A stretch of 38,015 nt of DNA from a virus (IMGVR_UViG_3300043409_001222:1-38015); one strand, 5' to 3'. Counted from the first letter of the stretch, positions 1 through 6,074 are shown. Notes: a model not told the origin generated them from the sequence alone. Translations and numbers: made by a program.

Positions 1-39
1 TTATAATTTGCTTTTTATTTTGTTTGTTAAGTCATAAAC

Positions 40-94
40 CGATACTTTAGGATTGTCTGCACGCTACATCGTTTAGCTGCAAAACGTTATAAGC
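40..94. repeat. attC-like site, right part only
   Basis: The right core AACGTTATAAGC ends at 94 and has the form seen at the other attC-like sites (CG then TTA). The left partner arm is not visible and probably lies beyond the start of the window. The core GTTATAAGC is the exact reverse complement of the left core GCTTATAAC at 436-444, on the far side of the next gene. This is the pairing expected of the two ends of one integron cassette. Confidence 0.4.
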
Positions 95-98
95 TATG

Positions 99-404
99 TT
101 ACGAGTCAGACTTAACAGAAAGATATTCTTCTACAAATTCATCCCATTCAACACCTTCTTCTTCGTTGTAATAACTTACCCAATCAGGATTTCCGTCTCC
201 ATCTGAATCTTCTTCCCACATTACCACTTCAATTGAGTTACAATAGTCAGGAATCACATTGTTATCAAAAAGAAATAAATGCTGGTTAGCTAATGTTTCT
301 TGAATTAAATACGCCTGTTCCTCATCTTTCACATCTACAAAAAACGGTGTACAAGGAATTTGTGGGTAATGCAATACTCTTAATTTGTTTTTTACTTTTA
401 TCAT
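99..404 (-). CDS. Hypothetical cassette protein, 101 aa (copy 1)
   Basis: Acidic small protein with no signal peptide or membrane segment and no function I can name. The N-terminal half (VLHYPQIPCTPFFVDV) looks like a compact alpha/beta fold. The C-terminal half is rich in Asp, Glu and Trp (DSDGDGNPDW, WDEFVEEY). It lies between attC-like sites and its stop codon begins 12 bases after the crossover core. A second copy begins at the right edge of the window (37835-38015) and is identical over the shared 197 bases except one base, which changes Val85 to Phe. Being carried twice suggests a useful accessory function, but that is inference. Confidence 0.7.
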   Translation of the reverse strand: MIKVKNKLRVLHYPQIPCTPFFVDVKDEEQAYLIQETLANQHLFLFDNNVIPDYCNSIEVVMWEEDSDGDGNPDWVSYYNEEEGVEWDEFVEEYLSVKSDS

Positions 405-435
405 TTTAATTTAGTTTTAAACCCCAAAACACACA

Positions 436-628
436 GCTTATAACAGCAATGTATGGGAACACATCAAAGCAATCAGCGTGGACTAAAACACTACGCATAA
501 CATCGGTTTTGCAATAGTGGGGCGGAAGTTGTAAATTCATCATTTGTAATTCTATTAAACATTAGTTGTGGGTTGAACATTTGTGCCTTGAAACCCCACC
601 ATCGCAAAGCCGAGAACCGTTATATTCC
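436..628. repeat. attC-like site 2 (compound)
   Basis: Left core GCTTATAAC at 436-444, right core CCGTTATATTCC at 617-628. The main stem pairs TCGGTTTTGCAATAGTGGGG (about 503-522) with CCCCACCATCGCAAAGCCGA (about 594-613), with a few mismatches and a loop of about 70 bases. A second left core, CGCATAAC, ends at 501. The 57 bases at 444-500 therefore look like the remnant of an extra, gene-less mini-cassette. The stop codon of the next gene (562) lies in the loop. Confidence 0.65.
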
Positions 629-990
629 AGCTTCGAGCAACTTATCTGCCAACATTGTGGTTGTTGTAATTTTTCTATTTCTTCTCTAATTTTTAAATGG
701 TATTTCATAGCTTCTTCGTCATAAAATCCCATTTGCATTTTTAAAAATGTTATTATTTCGTCAATGCTTATCAATGCACATTCTTTAGCTTGATAAAAAG
801 TTAATCTTTCTTTTTGAAATTGCATCTTAAGTACAATTTCTATTGCTCTAAACTGTTCTCCTGTCATTTTATTTTGTTTTAATTTTTTATTTGTTTTTGT
901 TTCGTAAGTTATTCCATTTTTAGTATAATACTTTGGTATATTGTGGGTTGGTATTAACCTCCCTTGCCATTTTTCAGGAAATATGCTCAT
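562..990 (-). CDS. Hypothetical cassette protein, K-x-CA-LI-x-DEII family (long form)
   Basis: A 142-residue frame. Residues 42-110 (from MTGEQFRAIEIVLKMQ through QAKECALISIDEIITFLK) match the 59-residue product just upstream at 1000-1179, so the two are paralogues. The family looks all-helical and has no known function to me. The first 41 residues (MSIFPEKWQGRLIPTHNIPK...) may be a fused extra segment; an internal ATG at about 867 would give a product starting like the short paralogue. The last 18-19 residues are encoded by the adjacent attC-like palindrome, so the gene seems to lack its own stop codon. It follows the short paralogue by 9 bases and is probably co-transcribed with it. Confidence 0.6.
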   Translation of the reverse strand: MSIFPEKWQGRLIPTHNIPKYYTKNGITYETKTNKKLKQNKMTGEQFRAIEIVLKMQFQKERLTFYQAKECALISIDEIITFLKMQMGFYDEEAMKYHLKIREEIEKLQQPQCWQISCSKLEYNGSRLCDGGVSRHKCSTHN

Positions 991-999
991 AATTTTAAT

Positions 1000-1179
1000 T
1001 TATCTATTTAGTATTTCTTGTTTGACTTCTTGCCAATATTTTTGACTTTCAATATCTTGTAATTTATTAATTGATATTATTTCATCAACTGCAATTAATG
1101 CGCATTTCATTGCCATAATAATACTTATTTCTTCTTGGTATTTAATTAATAATTTTAATGCTTTCTTTTTTGGTGTCAT
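1000..1179 (-). CDS. Hypothetical cassette protein, 59 aa, short paralogue
   Basis: An ATG at 1179 opens a 59-residue frame starting MTPKKKALKLLIKYQEEI. Its core, AMKCALIAVDEIISINK, aligns with QAKECALISIDEIITFLK in the neighbouring 562-990 gene. It is Lys/Glu-rich, probably helical, with no Cys pairs or membrane span. It is first in a two-gene cassette, 46 bases from the attC-like site at 1225-1304. Function unknown. The clear match to its neighbour is what makes it a real gene. Confidence 0.65.
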   Translation of the reverse strand: MTPKKKALKLLIKYQEEISIIMAMKCALIAVDEIISINKLQDIESQKYWQEVKQEILNR

Positions 1180-1224
1180 TTTTTTAAATATTTTAATTTA
1201 TTATTTATTAGTAAATAAAGCCGA

Positions 1225-1304
1225 GAATATAACAATCACTACAAGCTAGTTGCCGAATCAACGCACCGCATAGGCAACCAGCGTGTAGTTTTAACGTTAT
1301 AAGC
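1225..1304. repeat. attC-like site 3
   Basis: Left core GAATATAAC (1225-1233), right core CGTTATAAGC (1295-1304). The stem pairs CTACAAGCTAGTTGCC (1239-1254) with GGCAACCAGCGTGTAG (1273-1288): 14 of 16 positions pair, and the mismatches are internal as in attC sites. It is nearly the same sequence as site 6 at 2832-2910. Its left core is complementary to the right core of site 2 (GTTATATTC). Confidence 0.75.
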
Positions 1305-1308
1305 AAGT

Positions 1309-1635
1309 TTAGACGACCTCGTTATAATCAAATTCTTCTTTATAATTTACTACTTTCATAAAATCCTCTAAAGTTTTAAACATTGAACCGTCAGGATTTT
1401 TAATCGTAAAATAAGTATCGCTACTCCATTCACTTTTCGCTTTTTCAACAATATATCCTCTTTCGTGATATTCGCTCTCTAAGCCTTGAAACTCAATTAA
1501 TAAACAAGGCGATGACATCATCCCACCTGTTGCAACTCTTGAATTTTCTAAAAATTTAATTTTTGACATTAGTAGCTGTAATCTTGGTTCGTTTTCTAAT
1601 GCTACTGCAATTGTAATTTTTTTAATTTTATCCAT
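1309..1635 (-). CDS. Hypothetical cassette protein, 108 aa
   Basis: Soluble mixed alpha/beta protein starting MDKIKKITIAVALENEPR, with a Gly/Met/Ser stretch (ATGGMMSSPCLLIEF) near the middle and a Tyr/Asp/Glu-rich end. No recognised family. It is the only gene of its cassette. The start is 18 bases from the left core of the next site and the stop begins 12 bases from the crossover core, the same distance as in four other cassettes. Confidence 0.65.
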   Translation of the reverse strand: MDKIKKITIAVALENEPRLQLLMSKIKFLENSRVATGGMMSSPCLLIEFQGLESEYHERGYIVEKAKSEWSSDTYFTIKNPDGSMFKTLEDFMKVVNYKEEFDYNEVV

Positions 1636-1645
1636 AATAAAACCT

Positions 1646-1766
1646 GCTTATAACAGTTGTTTGGCACTATTGCCGTTTAGTTTTTCAGCGGAAAATACGC
1701 TGTTTTTAGTTTTCAATTCACGTTCACGTTATCGGCAACATTGCCAAGCACGGGAACGTTATCAGG
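1646..1766. repeat. attC-like site 4
   Basis: Left core GCTTATAAC (1646-1654), right core CGTTATCAGG (1757-1766). The stem pairs TTTGGCACTATTGCCG (1660-1675) with CGGCAACATTGCCAAG (1733-1748), with a loop of about 57 bases. The left core matches the right core of site 3 and the right core matches the left core of site 5 (CCTGATAAC), as cassette ends should. Confidence 0.75.
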
Positions 1767-1770
1767 AATA

Positions 1771-2076
1771 CTACGTTAATGCCTTTTCAAGAACTTTTCT
1801 CACTTTGCTTACGTCAAATGATAGTAGTTGTCCTTTTTGTTCGTAACATTCAATTATTTCCTGTAAAACATTTAACATATCAGGCGCAGAACATATAAGC
1901 CTTATATCGGCTCTCGTGTCATTTCCTCCCATAGCCCCATAAGTAGAAATTATTTCAGTTTTTGAGCCGTCTAAATCCCATTCAGGATTTGGTTCTATAC
2001 TCCATTCGGTGTCGCTTTCAATACAATGTTTATATTCATTGTAAATCCATTTACCTGTTGTGTGTTTTGTTTTCAT
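1771..2076 (-). CDS. Phage protein of the HTTGKW / ANxRLIxxAP family
   Basis: A 101-residue protein. It opens with MKTKHTTGKW and ends with TRADIRLICSAPDMLNVLQE. This pair of motifs is typical of a widespread small phage protein family (HTPGPW at the front, A-A-LIA-APE-LEAL at the back) whose function is unknown to me. Residues 76-101 probably form two helices. It is the single gene of its cassette; the stop begins 12 bases from the crossover core of site 4. The family link is from memory of the motif, not from a search. Confidence 0.75.
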   Translation of the reverse strand: MKTKHTTGKWIYNEYKHCIESDTEWSIEPNPEWDLDGSKTEIISTYGAMGGNDTRADIRLICSAPDMLNVLQEIIECYEQKGQLLSFDVSKVRKVLEKALT

Positions 2077-2104
2077 AACATATTTAGTTTTAAATTGCCG
2101 TACT

Positions 2105-2177
2105 CCTGATAACAGTTGCTATAAGAGATTTTCGGCTTCGATTTCCCCACCATCGCAAAGCCGTTTAACGTTACTGG
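2105..2177. repeat. attC-like site 5
   Basis: Left core CCTGATAAC (2105-2113), right core CGTTACTGG (2169-2177). The stem pairs CGGCTTCGAT (2133-2142) with ATCGCAAAGCCG (2152-2163), with a two-base bulge. Its right arm, CCCCACCATCGCAAAGCCG, is identical to the right arm of site 2. Its right core matches the left core of site 6 (CCAGTAAC). Confidence 0.65.
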
Positions 2178-2182
2178 TAATT

Positions 2183-2341
2183 TTACCTACTAAGACTATT
2201 TAGATAATCCCGAACCATTTTTTTTACTTCATCAACTTTTGAAATTGGAATCCTAAAAGCAGTTGTTTTCGTTGGCTCGTTGTACTTAGGCTTTGCGCCA
2301 GCATTTCTGCGAGCACCACCTCTTATTGTTCTTTTTTGCAT
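2183..2341 (-). CDS. Small basic phage protein, RGGARxNAGxKPKY family, possible ribbon-helix-helix
   Basis: An ATG at 2341 gives 52 residues. The basic N-terminus RGGARRNAGAKPKYNEPTKT is followed by FRIPISKVDEVKKMVRDYL. This layout (basic G-A-R-G-A-G-KPKY arm, then one short strand and helix) is common in small phage and plasmid proteins thought to bind DNA, often compared to ribbon-helix-helix proteins. Such a role is inferred here. It overlaps the end of the upstream gene by 19 bases and is last of three genes in its cassette. The stop is 12 bases from the site 5 crossover. Confidence 0.7.
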   Translation of the reverse strand: MQKRTIRGGARRNAGAKPKYNEPTKTTAFRIPISKVDEVKKMVRDYLNSLSR

Positions 2342-2517
2342 TGTTTGAATTTGGTTTTTAAGAATGCTTCTATATTTTTTTTGCTGAAATTTGCGTTTAT
2401 TGTCCAGCTAAAGGCTATTCCGTCAGTTTCAATATCTATAAAGTTGATTGTGTTGCCTATTTTTTTTACAACTATTATTTTTTCATCATCAACTTTATAA
2501 AAATAAATACTACGCAT
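2323..2517 (-). CDS. Hypothetical cassette protein, 64 aa
   Basis: Short protein starting MRSIYFYKVDDEKIIVVKK: a run of probable beta strands followed by a helical basic tail (FLKTKFKQCKKEQ). Family not recognised. It overlaps the upstream gene by 8 bases and the downstream gene by 19, so the three appear translationally coupled and mobilised together in one cassette of about 726 bases. Confidence 0.6.
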   Translation of the reverse strand: MRSIYFYKVDDEKIIVVKKIGNTINFIDIETDGIAFSWTINANFSKKNIEAFLKTKFKQCKKEQ

Positions 2518-2701
2518 TTAGCATAGTATTTATTTTTTCTTTTAAAACTTGGAAAGTCCCAGCTTTCATAATGTAGCTAAGTTCAACAAGAACATCGTTT
2601 AAATATTCCATAGCCTCTACATCATTAGAGTACTTAGTAAAAGCTAAAGCATCAGCTATTAATCCTTGTTCTGTTGTTGGCATATTATCTGATAGTTTCA
2701 T
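2510..2701 (-). CDS. Hypothetical cassette protein, 63 aa, with its own promoter
   Basis: The frame could extend to a TTG at 2776, but that segment contains a full Bacteroidota promoter (2747-2777). The start is therefore placed at the ATG at 2701, 46 bases downstream of the -7 box. The product is MKLSDNMPTTEQGLIADALA followed by an acidic helical region (NDVEAMEYLNDVLVELSYIM). Function unknown. First gene of a three-gene cassette. Confidence 0.6.
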   Translation of the reverse strand: MKLSDNMPTTEQGLIADALAFTKYSNDVEAMEYLNDVLVELSYIMKAGTFQVLKEKINTMLNA

Positions 2702-2746
2702 AATTAAAAGTGTTAAGATAAAAACTTCGTTGTTGTTATCTGAGTA

Positions 2747-2777
2747 CAAATATACATACTTATTTTGAATACGCAAA
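2747..2777 (-). promoter_or_regulatory. Bacteroidota promoter inside a cassette
   Basis: On the minus strand, TTTG (2777-2774) and TATATTTG (2754-2747) are separated by exactly 19 bases, a full match to the Bacteroidota consensus. It would drive the three overlapping genes 2701 to 2183. Confidence 0.7.
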
Positions 2778-2831
2778 CTTTTTCAAAGAAAATTTAATTT
2801 ATTTTTAATTACACGTAAAAAATAAAAACTA

Positions 2832-2910
2832 CCAGTAACAATCGCTACAAGCTAGTTGCCGAAATTCAGCAACCGCACAGGCAACCAGCGTGTAGCTTGA
2901 ACGTTGCAGG
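2832..2910. repeat. attC-like site 6
   Basis: Left core CCAGTAAC (2832-2839), right core CGTTGCAGG (2902-2910). The stem pairs GCTACAAGCTAGTTGCC (2844-2860) with GGCAACCAGCGTGTAGC (2880-2896): 15 of 17 positions pair. It is nearly identical to site 3. Next to it, 2915-2938 is an almost perfect hairpin (TGCTCAACTTTG with CAAAGTTGCGCA) of unknown role. Confidence 0.75.
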
Positions 2911-2946
2911 TAAGTTTGCTCAACTTTGTAGCCAAAGTTGCGCAGA

Positions 2947-3132
2947 CTACCTTTTATCGGTTATTTTATAGTATTGTTTAGCCTCCATTATATGCAAGAA
3001 TCTTGCATCCTGATATTTATTTTCAATATAATAATCAATTTCTTTTTGAGCAATTTCCTCTGAATCATACTCTTGTTGCGTGTATCTTTGCAGTTTATTT
3101 TTATCGTCGTGATACGTGATAATGTATGTCAT
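2947..3132 (-). CDS. Hypothetical cassette protein, 61 aa
   Basis: Small charged protein, MTYIITYHDDKNKLQRYTQQ then EEIAQKEIDYYIENKYQDAR, with a probable strand-helix-strand order. Family not recognised. Single gene of its cassette. It lies 36 bases beyond site 6, with an intervening hairpin. Confidence 0.6.
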   Translation of the reverse strand: MTYIITYHDDKNKLQRYTQQEYDSEEIAQKEIDYYIENKYQDARFLHIMEAKQYYKITDKR

Positions 3133-3154
3133 AATTCGTTATTTAAAAAACCTA

Positions 3155-3289
3155 CCTACAACAATATATTGTAACAATTAAGGCTTTTGTTATTAATTTA
3201 TTTACTGTTTTGTACTTTTTAGTTTAGGTCTTTAATCGAAGTATAAGGTGTACTTTTCCTTAACTGCTACAATAATGAACGTTAGTGGC
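3155..3289. repeat. attC-like site 7
   Basis: Left core CCTACAAC (3155-3162), right core CGTTAGTGGC (3280-3289). The stem pairs ATTGTAACAATTAAGG (3168-3183) with CCTTAACTGCTACAAT (3258-3273), with two mismatches and a loop of about 74 bases. The right core is the exact complement of the left core of site 8 (GCCACTAAC). Confidence 0.7.
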
Positions 3290-3293
3290 AAGG

Positions 3294-3752
3294 CTACGAA
3301 TTCGTTTTTTTAGAAGATTTAGGATTTTCGACAATCATCCAATTCAATACTTTAGTTTCACTAGATACTTGCCAATTTCCATATTTAAAAGAAATAACTT
3401 CTTGCCATTTTAAGGATGTTCCACAATCATTTTTTCTAATCAAGAAACACAAATAATCATCATCAAATTCAGGTATAAAATTGGTCGACAACCATATCTG
3501 AGGGCATTTAATAATTCGTTCTTGTTTAATTAATAAAGTACCATCTTTTTGAACTTCTGAAACTTCTGTAACTATCATTGCATATTCATTTTCCAAATAA
3601 GCATCTTTAGCCTCTTTTAGAGTTTTAAATCTTATTAATGGGTTTTTATCTATCATTTTACCATAAATAGCATAATCAATTCTAATTGAGTTTTCTTGTT
3701 CAATTAATCCTCCATCGATTTGTTCTGATATTCTGTTTTCGTCGTATGACAT
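3294..3752 (-). CDS. Hypothetical cassette protein, 152 aa
   Basis: Largest gene of the left array. The product starts MSYDENRISEQIDGGLIEQE and looks soluble, with probable strands around residues 70-140 including FDDDYLCFLIRKNDCGTSLK and Trp residues. No motif I can assign. Single gene of its cassette. The stop begins 12 bases from the site 7 crossover and the ATG is 46 bases from the left core of site 8. Confidence 0.65.
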   Translation of the reverse strand: MSYDENRISEQIDGGLIEQENSIRIDYAIYGKMIDKNPLIRFKTLKEAKDAYLENEYAMIVTEVSEVQKDGTLLIKQERIIKCPQIWLSTNFIPEFDDDYLCFLIRKNDCGTSLKWQEVISFKYGNWQVSSETKVLNWMIVENPKSSKKTNS

Positions 3753-3789
3753 AGTTTTTTAATTAAATTTAGTGCTGATAATCCGCCCA

Positions 3790-3927
3790 GCCACTAACAG
3801 CGGTTTTATTCAATTGCGAAATTTAGTAGTGTTATCACGTTCACGTTTCGCATCGTGTTTTTATTTATCCGAAAATATCCAGTTCCGTAGTTCGCAACTG
3901 AAATAAAGCCACAGGACGTTATGCGGG
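3790..3927. repeat. attC-like site 8
   Basis: Left core GCCACTAAC (3790-3798), right core CGTTATGCGGG (3917-3927). The stem pairs GGTTTTATTCAATTGCGAA (3802-3820) with TTCGCAACTGAAATAAAGCC (about 3891-3910). It belongs to the same arm family as site 10 at the other end of the window (TAACAGCGGTTTT on the left arm in both). Confidence 0.7.
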
Positions 3928-3942
3928 ATGCCGTAATACCGC

Positions 3943-4200
3943 TTAAAAAACATCTATTTCTTCTATTAAAAATTTTTCTTCATCTATCAAAGATTGAATT
4001 TTATGCATATAAACTTTTTCACTTTCAATAACACCACTTGCTCTTAAATCAAAGATAAGTTCTCTTAAATAATGATACCTATCTTTTACAACTACTTTCA
4101 TTAAATCATTAATATCATTATCACTCATTGCCTCATATTCAGGAACGGAACAATTAATTTTTTCAAATAATTCTTGTTTTTTTTCTTTTAAATCTATCAT
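3943..4200 (-). CDS. Hypothetical cassette protein, 85 aa
   Basis: Starts MIDLKEKKQELFEKINCSVP and is strongly helical and charged throughout (YHYLRELIFDLRASGVIESE, ending in EEKFLIEEIDVF). Probably coiled-coil or helical-bundle; no family recognised. Last recognisable cassette gene of the left array before the degenerate site at 4244-4275. Confidence 0.6.
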   Translation of the reverse strand: MIDLKEKKQELFEKINCSVPEYEAMSDNDINDLMKVVVKDRYHYLRELIFDLRASGVIESEKVYMHKIQSLIDEEKFLIEEIDVF

Positions 4201-4243
4201 TGTTAATTTGTTTTAATTGATTAATATTGTTTTGCACATGCTA

Positions 4244-4275
4244 TACGCATTAATGAGGGTAGCGTCCGTTAAACC
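4244..4275. repeat. Degenerate attC-like end of the left array
   Basis: TACGCATTAATGAGGGTAGC followed by GTCCGTTAAACC. The right end has the CG-TTA form (crossover at 4268/4269). CGCATTAA is a weak match to the expected partner of the site 8 core (GCATAAC). The arms are too short for a normal attC, so this may be a truncated terminal site. Confidence 0.35.
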
Positions 4276-4287
4276 TGTTATTTTCTC

Positions 4288-4545
4288 TTATTTTTCAAAA
4301 GAAACAGTTATTTTTTTACCTGTCTTTTTTCCTATTTCGTGGGCAAATTCGATAAGTTTATCTTGGTCGCCATCATAAAGAAGAACATCTATTTTATTTT
4401 CTTCAAGATATTGATCTACATTACTAAGTTTAGGAGAACTTTTCCCTTTTTCCCAATTTAAAATAGTTCTTGGAGAAACTACAACAACTTTGCTTTTCTT
4501 TGTTTTTTCGGTTAGTATTTTAACTAATTGTTCGATTATGCTCAT
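4288..4545 (-). CDS. HTH (Xre-like) regulator
   Basis: An 85-residue protein. Residues 10-50 include SPRTILNWEKGKSSPKLSNV, the recognition-helix pattern of Xre/Cro-type helix-turn-helix proteins (S-x-x-TI-x-NWE-G-x-x-x-P). The C-terminal 35 residues (LLYDGDQDKLIEFAHEIGKK) may form a dimerisation domain. It is last of a leftward three-gene operon facing the early genes, a typical position for a regulator of the divergent promoters; that role is inferred. It overlaps the upstream gene by 4 bases. Confidence 0.6.
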   Translation of the reverse strand: MSIIEQLVKILTEKTKKSKVVVVSPRTILNWEKGKSSPKLSNVDQYLEENKIDVLLYDGDQDKLIEFAHEIGKKTGKKITVSFEK

Positions 4546-4751
4546 TTCTGTATTGTTTTATTAATTAGTTGATTGTCAAATTCGTTTTGTTTTTGTCTTT
4601 CAGCTAGTGCGTGGTAATAGTTGGCTTTTACCAAATCAAACATCTCTACGCTTTCTTTAATTGTGCAGTCTAGCGTTAGTAATTCTGTAATCAATTGCAC
4701 TTTGTTTTTTTGCTCTACCGTTTTAAATAGATTTGTAATTAGTTTTTTCAT
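4542..4751 (-). CDS. Hypothetical protein, 69 aa
   Basis: Start taken at the ATG at 4751 (MKKLITNLFKTVEQKNKVQL), because it directly follows the stop codon of the upstream peptide (TGATATG). An in-frame ATG at 4775 lies inside that peptide. The product is helical and charged, with LTLDCTIKESVEMFDLVKAN and a Gln/Asn-rich tail. No family recognised. Middle gene of the operon 4878 to 4288, coupled to the HTH gene by a 4-base overlap. Confidence 0.6.
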   Translation of the reverse strand: MKKLITNLFKTVEQKNKVQLITELLTLDCTIKESVEMFDLVKANYYHALAERQKQNEFDNQLINKTIQK

Positions 4752-4752
4752 A

Positions 4753-4878
4753 TCATTTATTTTTTTTAAATTCATAATCTATATATCCTACTAAGCCAAC
4801 TAACCACATACCTATTGATGTTGGGCTTTGGTATACTACAAGTAAAATTGTAAGTACTAATAATAATGGTCTAATCAT
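4753..4878 (-). CDS. Small membrane peptide, 41 aa
   Basis: Frame MIRPLLLVLTILLVVYQSPT then SIGMWLVGLVGYIDYEFKKN: two hydrophobic stretches (about residues 3-16 and 21-33) and a charged tail, consistent with an inner-membrane peptide. First gene after the leftward promoter at 4895-4902. The stop codon is one base from the next start. Function unknown. Confidence 0.5.
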   Translation of the reverse strand: MIRPLLLVLTILLVVYQSPTSIGMWLVGLVGYIDYEFKKNK

Positions 4879-4894
4879 ATCATTTATTTTTTGT

Positions 4895-4974
4895 CAAAGA
4901 TAGTACTTTTATACATTACTTTTCCGTTTTAACATAATTTTAACATTGATTTGTAAAAAACAAATGTATCTTTG
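4895..4974. promoter_or_regulatory. Divergent early promoters
   Basis: Leftward -7 box TATCTTTG on the minus strand at 4902-4895, 17 bases before the ATG at 4878. Rightward -7 box TATCTTTG at 4967-4974, with ATTG 18 bases upstream, 31 bases before the ATG at 5006. The two boxes share a 100-base control region between the HTH operon and the early genes. Confidence 0.6.
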
Positions 4975-5005
4975 TCAAAAATATTAATCATTAAAACAAA
5001 AAATT

Positions 5006-5251
5006 ATGCCATTAGACACGTACACAGAGCACAACCCCGACGCCCCTTGGAATCAAATAGAGGTAAATGATCCCGAAATTATACAAGGTTATGAGAATTT
5101 CAGTCAAGCCTACGAAAGCGGACACATTGACGAGATTTTTAAAATAATCAACGAAGCTAGGGAAGAAATAGATAAGCTAGTTTATTGTTTAGAATCCGTT
5201 GAAAGCGGATTAGCAGGAAAAGCAAGAAATATTAAAGAATTATTAAAATAG
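5006..5251 (+). CDS. Hypothetical early protein, 81 aa
   Basis: First gene of the rightward early operon. Acidic, MPLDTYTEHNPDAPWNQIEV followed by a long probable helix or coiled coil (EEIDKLVYCLESVESGLAGK). It resembles small acidic proteins that accompany phage recombination genes, but I cannot assign a family. It ends 5 bases before the next ATG. Confidence 0.65.
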   Translation: MPLDTYTEHNPDAPWNQIEVNDPEIIQGYENFSQAYESGHIDEIFKIINEAREEIDKLVYCLESVESGLAGKARNIKELLK

Positions 5252-5256
5252 AAATT

Positions 5257-5859
5257 ATGAACGACAATTTAAAACTTTGGAGCGCAGTCGAAAAGACCAA
5301 TCCAAAATATACAAAGAAAGCAAATGTAAAGGGCAATAATATAATATCTATTGCCCCTCAATATCAAATAAAAAACGTTACTGAACAGTTTGGTATTTAT
5401 GGCGAAAAATGGGGTTTTAAAAGCCTTGAATTTGATTACACATTAACTGAAAGTTTGGGATTAGTTATTTTACACGCTGTATTCTTTTTCCCTGGCGGTG
5501 AATTTCCAATTAAAAACGCACAATCTTTATTTATGGATAATGCAAAAACTAAAGTAGATGATAATTTTGCAAAGAAATTAGAAACAGATACCTTGACAAA
5601 GGCAATATCTAAACTTGGTTTTAATGCTGATATATTTTTGGGTAGCTTTGACGATGTTAAATATTTGGCTGAGGTTACAAAAGAGTTCGCGGAAAAGCCA
5701 AAAGAAATAGAAAATATTTCAGATGAAAAATTCTTAGAATTAATAGAGCAGCCAAAAGAAACAATCGAAAAATATCTTTTAGCAGTTGAAAAAGGAACTA
5801 GAAAAGCAACACAAAAACAAATTTTAGATTTAGAAAATAAATTAAAAACCTTAAAGTAA
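5257..5859 (+). CDS. Possible phage single-strand annealing protein
   Basis: A 200-residue protein. Conserved-looking segments are ANVKGNNIISIAPQYQIKNV, EQFGIYGEKWGFKSLEFDY and the block TDTLTKAISKLGFNADIFLG near residues 115-135. This kind of order (T-ANVKG, PQYQI, FG-YG-GWG, DA-TKALS-LGF-ADVF-G) is seen in phage recombination proteins of the Rad52/Erf-like group. The tail from about residue 145 is charged and helical. An SSB-like gene lies two genes downstream, as is usual for annealing proteins. The assignment is inferred from pattern and context; a structure comparison would settle it. Confidence 0.45.
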   Translation: MNDNLKLWSAVEKTNPKYTKKANVKGNNIISIAPQYQIKNVTEQFGIYGEKWGFKSLEFDYTLTESLGLVILHAVFFFPGGEFPIKNAQSLFMDNAKTKVDDNFAKKLETDTLTKAISKLGFNADIFLGSFDDVKYLAEVTKEFAEKPKEIENISDEKFLELIEQPKETIEKYLLAVEKGTRKATQKQILDLENKLKTLK

Positions 5860-6074
5860 TGGGTGCGAGTAAAGAGATATTTTGCATCATGCGTGAAGAA
5901 CAGTTTAACGCAATGCAACAAGAGGAAAGAGAGTCTTTAATATACGTTGAATTTAGAGAGGCTAACGAGTACCAAAATAACAAAGATGATGCAAACTATA
6001 TTAAACTAAAAAAAGCCGAGAAAAAGGCTAAAAATAATTTGCAAACTTACCTTTTCAATAAGCGTAATAAATAA
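5859..6074 (+). CDS. Hypothetical early protein, 71 aa
   Basis: Starts at TAATG, overlapping the previous stop by one base. The product MGASKEIFCIMREEQFNAMQ is Glu/Lys-rich and probably all-helical, with no motif I can place. Tight coupling to the neighbouring gene supports it being real. Confidence 0.6.
   Translation: MGASKEIFCIMREEQFNAMQQEERESLIYVEFREANEYQNNKDDANYIKLKKAEKKAKNNLQTYLFNKRNK

Noticed and set aside
1661-1846. Plus-strand 61-codon frame
   Set aside because: It lies within the attC-like palindrome and overlaps a better supported gene; composition is not gene-like.
5436-5983. Minus-strand frames opposite the possible annealing protein
   Set aside because: Shadows of an AT-rich coding region; Phe/Ser/Leu-rich with no start context.
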